From: Aegilops tauschii subsp. strangulata
Taxonomy: Eukaryota; Streptophyta; Magnoliopsida; Poales; Poaceae
Direction of reading: 5' to 3'
Length of the DNA: 64,000 nt
Assembly: GCF_002575655.3 (NCBI RefSeq)
Contig: NC_053040.3
Span: 156,179,148 to 156,243,147, forward strand
Positions 22,956-32,912 of the stretch are shown here, in pieces (position 1 is the first letter of the stretch; each line of letters begins with the position of its first letter). The notes below the pieces were generated by a model that saw only the letters and a list, made by a program, of their open reading frames with translations, made no database searches and was not told where the DNA came from. Both the position numbers and the translations under genes were made by a program.

Positions 22956-24120
22956 GCTAGTTTGGCCTAGTGGGTTTCAGTGATATGACGTGGTACAGTG
23001 CCGTCCAGTCTTCGCGTGTGGTAGCAGTATTGCGGGTACAGTAAGTTTTCTTAAAGAAGCGGAATTCAATGAAGTCATGATGGTTCCTTCGTCCGAACAA
23101 CTTATAGTGGGAAAGGTTGGGCCTGCGATATGACTGGGGTAGACCAGGATAATTTTGTGCATGGCAGGTGGACCAGGATGGTCGACGTCCCACATGTCGG
23201 CGAATGAAAGTATTCTTTCCGATATAGAGGACGAGCAACGAGTATTCATTGTTTATTTTTGATGAAAGCTATTGTCTCCACTGTTACGACGGAGGAGTGT
23301 GAAACACGGCAGCCCAGTGAACTTGGCATGTGCACCACTCCCTCCTTCCTCATGTAATGCCCAGGTTACAGCTTTTTCTCACTTTCTCTCTATCTATTTC
23401 CTCTAAAATGTTTTTACCTTTCTTTTTTAGGACACAATTGTTTTTGATGCCTTTTTTTAGAATTATTTTTTTATACCTAGGAGCACGTGTAGAGATGGGC
23501 TTTTGCAGAGCCAACTCCTTGACTTTGTCAATGCCTCTCTCTCCTCCACATAAGGAGTACTACTTGCTATGCATGCATATGGCGGGCAGCTGGCGTCTTG
23601 AGGGGCCAGGGCGGTGAGAGCGGGCTCCGGAAGCGGTCCGGACTCCAGCATGGCCCACCTCACATTATCACCAAATATCGGAGTCCGTGCGCGGCGGGCG
23701 GGCGATCTCTTCTCCCTCCCCCGTTTCTCTCTTCTCAGCCGACACCCGCCGAGCGATTAGATTTCGGCTATCGACGGTTTATTCAATTACGGTCCCACAT
23801 GTCAGTGAAATTGCAAGACAACGCGTGTCCCCTCTAGTGAGCGGCGTGCGAGCCGAACTGTCGGGGTTGCGACACGTACGAGTCGTAAGTGTGCCGCCTT
23901 TTCCTTTAGAACTTGCGAAGCGTAACATTTTCGCGCGATCGATCGATAGAAATCCAGAACAAAATGACGAGGGCGGTGCTTTCCCGCTCGTTAGGCGGGC
24001 TAGTTCGAGTGATATGACGTGCTACAGTGCCGTCCACTTGCTCCATTTTTATGTAAGCAAGAGTTTACACTCTTACGCGGGAGGAGTGCGAAACACCGCG
24101 GATCTGATTTTGATCGAGGG
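22955..24120. repeat. Non-coding segments duplicated at 26.5-27.0 and 27.6-27.85 kb
   Basis: The stretch 23047-23300 ('gcggaattcaatgaagtcat', 'gtggaccaggatggtcgac', 'gtattctttccgatat', 'tatttttgatgaa') is matched in order at 26566-26890. Its tail, 'gaaacacggcagcccagtg' (about 23302), recurs at about 27805. A separate motif, 'gtgatatgacgt...cagtgccgtcca', occurs at about 22979 and 24010. The order is conserved but spacing and sequence have drifted. There are no open frames of note. Confidence 0.65.
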
Positions 24121-24176
24121 ATAACTGTTCCCTGCCAAATAATGGAGGATTGTTAGTGATTATAACATGATAGTTA

Positions 24177-24880
24177 GGGCATCTCCAGCGCTGGCCCACA
24201 AATTTACACCGGCATCTGTCCGAGGACACTGATGGATGCCATCCGATGCTGCCTGCATACCTTTCGACAACTATATGAACTAACCGGACGAAATTCGTGC
24301 AAACAAAGCAAATTTCAAATTAACCGGATAAAATTCATTACATTTCGAAAACTTTTCCTACAAACTGGACGAAATTCATTACATATTTCGCACAAACCGT
24401 ACTAAAACCTACTATAAACCTAATCTAAACGATCGCCGGCGCCCAACCACCATGTCCGGCCATGAACCCGAGAAAGCCGGCCATTGCCTTTGCCTCCTCC
24501 TCATCCGCCTCGATAACCTCCTCCTGCAGAGCGGCGGCGACCTACCGTGTACTACTCTTCCTCGCTGCCGGTTGCGCCCGCGCACGCGCGCCGGCTTCGT
24601 GGTCGTGGCGGCGGAGGGCGGCCGGGGGGGTGCCGGCGATCTCCTTCGTTTGCTCCTGCGACAGTACGTCGAAGATAGCTTTGGAGTGCGCCCGGAGCAG
24701 AGCCGCCGATGTCCCTCGTCTGCTCCTGCGACAGTACGTCCAACAAAGCTTCGGAGTGCCAGGAGGCCATGGTTGAAGTGGTGCTGACAGAAGGAAGGGA
24801 CCGGAGGAGAATAAGTGTGGGTCTTTGGCTATGGTTGGGAGCTGGGGCTCAAGTTAATATAGCGGGCGAATGGCAATGAG
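24177..24880 (-). mobile_element. Harbinger-like left end carrying a decayed gene fragment
   Basis: GGGCATCTCCAGCGC begins directly after TTA (24174-24176), as in Tourist/Harbinger-type elements. I found no matching right end. On the minus strand, 24790-24430 holds coding remnants: a frame with 'DEEEAKAMAGFLGF...GGWAPAIV' ending in a stop, and an out-of-frame upstream part. Two tandem copies of 'acgtactgtcgcaggagca' in that strand (about 24730 and 24675) show internal duplication. It is not a working gene. Confidence 0.45.
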
Positions 24881-24946
24881 TCGCGGCATACGGATGGACA
24901 ACTGCCGCCGGAGTAGGTTCATCGGGCGTGAATGCGGACGTTGCTT

Positions 24947-25052
24947 CAGTGACTTAACTGCAGATGCGTTTGGGTTACTGACATGTGGGCCCAACGGGCA
25001 TCTGGCCCACATGTCAGTGACGCACCAATTGCACCTGCAGTTAAGTCCAGTG
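24947..25052. repeat. Imperfect foldback, about 45-bp arms
   Basis: 'cagtgacttaactgcag' at the left pairs with 'ctgcagttaagtccagtg' at the right, and 'actgacatgtgggcc' pairs with 'ggcccacatgtcagt'. The loop is 'caacgggcatct'. The apex GTGGGCC...GGCCCAC resembles the foldback at 15099-15166. Confidence 0.75.
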
Positions 25053-25896
25053 AATGCGGCATTGACATTCTGGAGAGACGGTGACCGTTTCAGGCGGGAA
25101 GCACGCGCTAGCGATGGAAGGGGTTTCGGTGTGCAGTGGCACTAAGATCGGTCGCTCATGATAGTACATACTCCGTACCATACTACCATAGTACCCTCTC
25201 TAGCTTAGGTTGTTTTATAGATTGTCGTTGTGATGGACGATATACATGAGCAAGGCGGTCCGAGTATGACCGTTGGTGTTGAGCCAGGTGAATACATGCT
25301 CGGCGTTCGCGTAGGCCTCCATCAAACGTCTAAACAGTAATGTCAGGCACGCCGGGGTGCGCAGGTGATGGGCTCGCCGTTTGCGTTGCGCCATGAGCAG
25401 GACTTTGATTTAGAGGGCGACGTGCATGCATTAGCATGCTTTGGCAGCGTGAGCGTGAGTGTCTGACACGAAGTATTTCATTTTCATTTGGCTGACGAGG
25501 GTGCGTTGCAGCGACGAGTCCGTGGTTTGATTCCCCACATACGCATAATTTTGGTTTTTACAGTATTTCTTTCTCCATTGACAGGTAGGCCCGCGTAGAT
25601 AGATAAAGAACACGAGCTGATGAGGCACATGCGGACTGTTTGACTGGTCAACCAGACAAATACGGAGCTATACGCTGAGCCAGTGACCGTATAATCACCA
25701 TATCTCGTATAAAATGATCAAAGTGATCTATCAAGACAAGTTCGATGACCGCCAATGCATTTTACTCGGTAATAAATGACCGGGATTGAAGGGGAATCCA
25801 AATTTGCTTCGTCTTCTGTCCTTGAGCTCTTGACAAACCAATGCACTATACGGTTGTCCGGCCACTCCACCCCAGAGCTCTCACCAAGCGTCGTTC

Positions 25897-26283
25897 ATGC
25901 CACCGCGCCGCACACTAACCGGTAAGGCAGCGATGGCATCCCGCCGCGCCGAGTTCCTCGCCGCCCACGACTGCACACAAAATGGTAGGGAAGCGATGGC
26001 ATCCCGTCGTGCCGAGTTCATCGCCGCTCGCGACCTCACAACTATGTGGGAGGAATTTGAAGATGCCAAGGCCGAATGGGCGGTAGAGCAAGAGGCGGCC
26101 AAAGTCGCACAGAGGGAGCGGAAAAGTCAGAAAGCACTCAAGAAAAGAGAGGCCCGCCGCCGCAAGAAAGAAAAGGACGCATGCGCTGCTGTGGTGAGGT
26201 CGGCGGAGATCCAAGCACGATGGGGTGTCGCCGACAAAGCCGGGAAGGAGAACGACGGCGTCTGGCCAGCATGTGAGAAGTAG
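25897..26283 (+). CDS. Hypothetical small basic protein (128 residues)
   Basis: Not recognised. A single-exon ATG-to-TAG frame opens with MPPRRTLTGKAAMASRRAEF. Residues about 12-45 contain a duplicated module: AAMASRRAEFLAAHD then EAMASRRAEFIAARD. Residues about 48-105 are highly charged (WEEFEDAKAEWAVEQEAAKV, then runs of KR.ARRRKKEK), predicted helical or coiled-coil. No signal peptide or membrane segment is seen. The surroundings are transposon remnants, so it may be a captured or decaying gene fragment. The internal duplication and the open frame argue for coding, but the length alone does not prove it. Confidence 0.4.
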   Translation: MPPRRTLTGKAAMASRRAEFLAAHDCTQNGREAMASRRAEFIAARDLTTMWEEFEDAKAEWAVEQEAAKVAQRERKSQKALKKREARRRKKEKDACAAVVRSAEIQARWGVADKAGKENDGVWPACEK

Positions 26284-26394
26284 TACTACTAGTAGTTAGT
26301 GTGTGTGTCTGTGTCTGAGTACGAGCATGTACCAATACTACTAGTTAGTACTGTAGTTTTAGAGCAAATTACCAGTACATTAGCCTAGACTAAA

Positions 26395-26515
26395 TGGAAA
26401 AATTCCTATCCTAAGCGTCAAATGGCATCTCTTTCTCTATAGGAATTGAGATGCATGGCATCTCACTTCCTATGATTTTCATATTCCTATCCTATGAATG
26501 AAAGGAGGCCTCTGT
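26395..26515. mobile_element. Tourist-like MITE right-end fragment
   Basis: 'cctatcctatgaatgaaagg' followed by AGGCC at about 26510 is the inverse of the 'ggcct..tttggttcatagg' terminus seen at 22838. The left end is missing. Confidence 0.45.
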
Positions 26516-28109
26516 TGGAGTAACTACTGTAGCTAGCAGTACTGCTGGTACAGTAGTTTTGTTCAAGAAGCGGAATTCAACGAAGTCATGATGGTTCCTT
26601 CGTCCGAGCAACTTCAAAGTGGGAAGTGGGCCTGTGATTTGACGGCTCATTAGTCATTGTTACTGCGGTGCGACGACCTGGGTGACTCTCCCTTGGAGTT
26701 CTGCGTGCATGGCAAGTGGACCAGGATGGTCGACGTCCCACATGTTGGCGAATGGAAGTATTCTTTCCGATATCGAGGAGCAAGGAAACCGCGTGGTATA
26801 GTATCACTACTGATTGGTTCGCAAAAAAATAGTATCACTGCTGATTTATAATTATTTTTTATTTTTGATGAATGCTAGCGTTTCAACTCTTATGACGAAG
26901 GGTGCCAAACACGGCACGTGCTGGATGTCCCACACGTCAGCGAAAGGAGTGGGACATGAATAGCGTGGTAGAGCCCAGCGTAAAAAAAACGTGGTAGAGC
27001 GTCTCCACTTCTTCCACTTCTGGGTCGGAGACCACATGTAGTAGTACTTAGTGGTATGAACGATACAAAGTGCGACCTGGAGAGAAAGACACGTCTAGTT
27101 GGAAGGTCTCGAGGCATACACGTAAACAAATATAAAAGTTAATATGTGCCTCCAACTAATATAGTAGTAGTAGAGTACTTAGGCACGTACTCCATAACAT
27201 CGCCGTGCATTGCACGTACAACATTTAGTGGTAGTACGTAGTAAGAGACAAATGCCGCCCAAGAGTTCCCTTCTCGACCTACTTTTGGGTGTTTGGTAGA
27301 GTGTATGGAGGGTGCATGAGTCCACACTAGTTTAGCACAAATACACTAGAAGCATGCATGAAGAGAGCATGCATGAAGAGGGGTGTTGAGTTGAGCATGC
27401 ATGAAGAGGGAACAACTATGCTGAGACGAGAACGCAACCAAACACACCCTATATGCCACGCATGTTCAAACCATTTGTGCCTTTCTACTTCACTTACTGC
27501 GCTACATTACTCAGGTTCGTACGTCCACTCCTGGGTACATGTCCGTCTCATAGTTCCAGTCCAACGTGTTCTTCATATAGATGGAACGATCCTTGCATAA
27601 CACGTGCACCTTGATGCTAGATGTCTCGCGTGTTGGCAAAAGGATGAACAAAGCTCACGTAAAAAAATAGAGTGGAAGAACATAGATTCCGGACGACCGA
27701 GAAGGAGCAAGGAACCTCGTGGTGGAGCGTCTGCACTCATAATATTTAATATTATTCAGCGATATAAAATTAACCAATCATCTCCGCAGTGGACTGGAAG
27801 AGTACGAAACACGGCAGCCCAGTGTAGTTACATCATACTAGTACATGGCTAACCCATGCTATCACCATATTTTTGGCTTCTGTGCGACACGTATCTCTAG
27901 TAATCCAGCAGCCTGTATCGCTTCTCCCTCCTCGTCTCTATCAAAGTGCGGCGGGTCTGCCGTCTATTGAGGTCGGTTAACTATCACATGTTAGCGACAT
28001 GCCAAGAGCATTCTAAAAAAATTCCTTTCACGTTCTGTTTTCAAAAAGAAAAAAATCCTTTCACGTACGAATTTGCCTGTATGCTTTGAGCAACTTGCAA
28101 ACCTATACT

Positions 28110-28419
28110 GCTCCTGTTTGATACTCTAACTTAGCTAGAGGTTAGACTAACTCATGACTAACCCTGAACTAACTGTAGCCAAAGAGGTGTTTGGGTGACA
28201 GGGTTAGATTGACAATGAATGCACTTCATGGAGAGAGAAGTGATTTTTCAGTGGTCCCAATGAGAACTATCTCCAGTTAGCACCTCTTGGGTGGGATAGT
28301 TTTTTTTGGTGGGTTCGGTGCAACTTGCTCCAATTTAAACCCTCATGCTTGGATACTTTAGGGCTATTTGAGCCCCAACTAGCTCAAACTAACTCTAACC
28401 CATGGATCCAAACAGGGCC
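28110..28419. mobile_element. MITE-like element with GGCCCTGTTTG ends
   Basis: The left end GCTCCTGTTTGATACT and the inverted right end GGCCCTGTTTGGATCC agree over about 9 of 11 outer positions, and the inner arms share 'ctaac' and 'gactaactc' type blocks. About 310 bp long, with no coding capacity. I could not identify a clean target duplication, so the superfamily is unsettled. Confidence 0.5.
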
Positions 28420-28424
28420 TATGG

Positions 28425-29820
28425 CCAGTCTCGACGCGGAGCAGTCGTGTGCACCGGGAAGCGGCGCTCTCTCGGCTGTCACGCCACTTCAAAGCTGGCG
28501 CCAGTGAGAGGTCGCCTCCGCTCTGGCCGGGCATTAATGCGGCACTGACGCTCCAGGGCGACGCTGACCGTTTCACGCGGGAAGCGCGCTGTGGCCAGGG
28601 AGTATAGGTTTTGAACCGTTTCAGGTGTAGTACTGGTAGTTTGCAAAACTACTCAATTATTGCACTCTGTTTCCTAAGAAATTGTGGTAAAAAACTTTAC
28701 TCCACAGCCCGCTTCCCTTCTCCTTCCTCTTCCACCGCCCGCGCACGTCCGCGGGAAGCGACCGGTCAACCCTTATATAGGAATGCTAGCACAAAAAGAT
28801 GCATGCATGACCACTAAAATTTCCATATTAAAGCGCCGCTCCGGTGGGAGTATGGCGTATGTTCTTACCTTCGGCCGGCCCATGGCTACCGGGCGACGGC
28901 GACCAGAGAAGAGGCGGCGGGAGGGGAATGAATGCAGCTACTGTTTGGGTTCGCCTTCCGGCTTAAATAAATGCGCAGCATCACGTGTACCCGCGGGTGC
29001 ACAAATTGTAACATACGTGTCTGCTTAAGTGGGCGTCACGTAACTGGTGTGTGTGTGAGAGAGATTCTGAGAGACAGAGTGTGTGTGCGACTCTACTCTT
29101 CGGACATGTACTCAACCTTTTGCATCGAGATATAAGTATAATGGTATTTACTTTAGCTAGTGATTTACGTGGCCATGTTAACGTGGTTGTGTCAAAAAAA
29201 TGTCACTTCCTGCTCGTGATTTGCGTTATATAATTACAAGCAAGATTCTCGTGCATTGCACGGAACATCAATATGCATTTTTTTACAGAACACCTATTGT
29301 GATTGACCCATGCAGGAGTAATCCCATGTGTAAAAACTAATGATATCTCGAGAATTTTATCGGAAAACTGGTATCTCGAGAATGCCATAAAAAAATGAAA
29401 GATGAGAGATAAGGCGAGGAGGAGTGGAGCGTGGTGGTGACTGGTGGTCGGAATGGGCGGAGGCATGGGGATGGACGGCGTCGGTAGGCGGCAGCGGCCA
29501 CCATGCATGCTAGATTGTTCCAGAGACTTATTCCTTTTTTAATTGCTGAGCAATGAGGTTGCGGGAGATAATGATGTGGAGAGAGGTGCGGGTATCTTTT
29601 GTAAAATTATCATAGTTTGCTTTCTATCCTCAGATATAGATCATACGGTCTGTATTACAAGATGGCAGGCACACCATCACCGCCAACTCGTTTTTTTATA
29701 AGGGTACAGATGATAAGTTTGCTGACTACTAAAGTAAAGTGGAATTTGTCCATGTTATGCAAGTAAATAAAGGTGATTGTTTATCATACGGGTAAGGTTG
29801 GATGAAGGGTGGTAGTAACA
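28425..29820. other. No gene recognised
   Basis: 28520-28600 ('taatgcggcactgac...ctgaccgtttc') resembles 25050-25100, another sign of shared ancestry among these intergenic segments. The rest holds short frames with no domain, intron or promoter context that I can support. Confidence 0.5.
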
Positions 29821-29829
29821 AATGCTCCG

Positions 29830-29886
29830 CCTAGAGCATGTGTGTGTGAGATGGAGTCTTAGTGTGTGTGGGGTGTGTGTGTTTGT

Positions 29887-29917
<31 letters not shown>

Positions 29918-30125
29918 TGGAGTCTTAGTTTGTGTGTGTGTGTGTGTGAGAGAGAGAGATGGAGTCTTAGTGTGTGTGGGAGGGGGGGGTGCGTGCGTGC
30001 GTGTGTGTGTGTGTTTGTGTGTGTGTGAGAGAAAGAGAGATGGAGTCTTAGTGTGTGTGTGGGGGGGTGCGTGCGTGCGTGTGTGTGTGTGTGTGTGCAC
30101 GCATGCGTGTGTGTGTGTGTCGCGG
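29830..30125. repeat. Compound GT/GA microsatellite with a repeated spacer
   Basis: (GT)n and (GA)n tracts alternate around a constant spacer, GATGGAGTCTTAGT, present near 29850, 29916, 29958 and 30040. The unit is therefore a minisatellite of 45-80 bp built on two dinucleotide tracts. Apparent proteins in all six frames are low-complexity artefacts. Confidence 0.9.
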
Positions 30126-31820
30126 GGTCCTCTGTGGCGGATGTAATTTAAGTGTGCATGGCTTCATCATAGAGAGGTGATGTGTATGGCAGAGGCCACC
30201 AACGATGGGGTGCGAGAGAGAAAATGCCCGTAGAGAGGGAAGAGAAGGTGTGTGCGCGTGAGAGAAATCGACATCGAGAGAACGTGTTTGTTCGAGAGAC
30301 ACCGAGGAAGACTACTATATATCGATGGTGCATGTAGGCGGGAATTAAACAAAGGGATGGTCTTATTGGTTTCGGGGATATAGGGGAAGAGTGAGAGGCG
30401 GGGGGTAGCTAGAAGGAGATTGTTAAGTGTGAGTGTGTGTTTTACCCATCCAGGCGGAAGTTATGTGCACAAAAGAGGAGAATGATTCAATGTGGCGTTA
30501 GGATTGAGGGTAATTAACTACGTATGGAGACATAGAGACCTTGAACGTGCATGTGTGAGAGGTATACATGTATACGTGGGATGTGTGTGTGCGCGCACGC
30601 GCATGATCGAGATAAAAGAAAGAAGACATAAGTTATAAGATCAACGACATGGGAGAGACGGATCGGTATGACAATATGCATGCATGTGAGAATGCAGGGA
30701 AGAAGGCCCGACAATTGAGCATGTGTTTTTGTCTTTAAGAGATAGTGGCGTGGGCTGGAGCATGCATCTATGGCGAGCGGAGGGAGTGAGGCGCAACGAT
30801 TGTGCAAAAGAGACCAACCTATAAATGCATATGTATGGAGAGACATATATAGTGTGGGTGATAGGAAGCAAGACTCCGTGCGAGAAAGAAATGTTCACGG
30901 AGAAACTACAGATAGATACAGAGATGGAGATGCTAGCTAGAGGGACATCCGCTAGTTTGGGTGTTGGAGATGACCGTCGGGTGGTTCAAAGGGTGAAGTT
31001 TTATATGTGTGTGAGAGGGCACTTGACTGCATGTAGAGAGAAACATATGTAGTGTGCGTGATAGGAATCAAGAGTGAGGGCGAGAAAGAAGGTTGATGGA
31101 GAAACAGATAAATAGAAAGATAAAGGTGCTAGCTAGTGTGCGTTAGAGATAGGAGTCGAGTGGATCAGAAGGCTGGGTTATGTGTGTGGGTGTGACAGAG
31201 ATAGAGAGAGGGTGCATGTGAGTCACATACAAACAGATATCAGAGAGAAATGAGATCCAGAGAGACGGAGTTTTGTGTCTGCGAGAGAGACAGATATTTC
31301 ACAACGAGAGTGATAGCTAGAGAGACATACGAGGGAACGCAAGATATCTCTAGGGAGAGAGGGTGTGTATGAGCGACATACAAGAGAACAATGGAAAAAT
31401 ATGAGACCCTGGGAGACAGAGTTTGTGTTTGTGTGTGAGAAAGAGACATTGAAGAGGAAGAGTCGTAGGTTCTCACATCTAAGGAGCGAAAGACATCTCT
31501 GTATCAGGGGTGTGCGAGTGGCACACATGGGAATAGTAGAGAGAAATGAGACCCCGGGAGACAAAGTTTTGTGTTTGTGTGAGAGAAAGAGATTCCACAT
31601 GGAGAATCATAGTTAGAGACACATAGCAGGGAGCGAGATATACTTAGAGAGAGATAGAGTGATGAAGGTCGAGGGAGAGAGTACCATCAGTGTGTTACGA
31701 AGATAAAAGATCATTGTCGACATACAGGTAGCACGAGAGATACCTTAGAGACGATGAACGCATATAGGTCCAGAGAGATAGTCTTATATAAGCATGAGTG
31801 ATAGCTATATGAGACGAATA
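30125..31820. repeat. Diverged GAGA-rich tandem repeats
   Basis: Two unit types are visible. Units of about 200 bp (about 30836-31020 and 31040-31200) share 'tgtag...gtgataggaa.caaga' and 'gatgctagctag'. Units of about 155 bp (about 31200, 31370 and 31520) share 'aaatgagaccc.gggagaca' and 'gtttgtgtgtgagaaagaga'. No gene is evident. Confidence 0.75.
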
Positions 31821-32912
31821 TCTGGATTAAAGGGGATTCAAATATTTAAACTGGAGATCACGACATCGATAATATCATAACGCAAATTGGTGTATCAAAC
31901 ATGCATATTCATTTGAATTTGGGCACACGTGTAATGTTATATAGTTTATCAATATTGGTGATCCATAGATTCTTCAATTACAAACAATGCATGGTTTATA
32001 TGCAATTAATGTCTAAACAGGATTACACTATTGTTGCGTGTGTGAAACACATTATACATGTTTGAGAAGTAAAAAAACCCGCATGAAACACACATTAATT
32101 GGAGACAGTTAGCGAGGAATGCATACATTGGATTTCAACATAAAGTGGTTTCAAATATTTGAAAATCCAAATTGATGGATACAACCTTATGAATCTGAGG
32201 TCATGCCATTTGTAAACCATATTTATGTATAAATGGTGTTGTGCTTTTGAAAGTATATATAAAAAAATGATGTATATAGAATGTAATTCCAATTGAAAAT
32301 GGATCCCGCCCGAAAAAATAGAATACAAACGGGATTCGAATTGAGTTGGCACGGTAAACGTGCACTCTACAAAATTTGAACGAAGCGGGGAAAGTCGCAG
32401 TAACCGCCCGAAACCAAAATCTGCGAGATGGAAATCACTACTGCCTATCCCTCCCACGCAAAGCCTATCTGCTGGATTTCTATAGGTTTCGATAGGGGTA
32501 GGTTTGTAATTTCACCCAAACATGACGTAACCGCCTCTCACCCGGATTCATACACGGTGGGTGCCAAAACACAGTGTGTCCTCGGCCGAAATCGACTCCC
32601 TCCCCGATTCATATTCATACACGGTGGGCGCCAAAAACAAACTCTCGTCGGCAAATATTCGGTGTATGCGAGATTACCGTCCTATCCCCAACCGACTAAT
32701 GTTGCTGTGATGTAGTAGAAATTTGAAATGGGGGCTAAGTTTGTAAATTTCCTCACATTTGAGACAAGCGCGCCCTGAATACATGGTTCCCCCCTTCCTC
32801 TCTACCTCCCTTTTCCCCATTCGTACTCCGTGGGCGCCAAAACACCCTCTCCACCCCACCCTCCTCCGTCCGCCGCCGTCCGCCAACCCATCCACCGCCG
32901 TCCTCCTCCACC
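31820..32912 (+). other. Upstream region of the 32.9-kb gene
   Basis: 31820-32400 is AT-rich and unidentified. From 32420 the composition changes, and a short module containing 'acggtgggYgccaaaa' occurs at about 32556 and 32623, with a related 'cgtgggcgccaaaacacc' at about 32829. The last 80 bp before the ATG are CT- and CCG-rich, typical of a grass 5' leader. No TATA box is obvious. Confidence 0.4.

Noticed and set aside
28684..29028. A 114-codon plus-strand frame
   Set aside because: No recognisable domain, mixed composition and no splice or promoter support; its length is within chance for this GC content.
29822..30300. Cys/Val- and His/Thr-rich frames
   Set aside because: Direct translation of (GT)n and (GA)n microsatellites.
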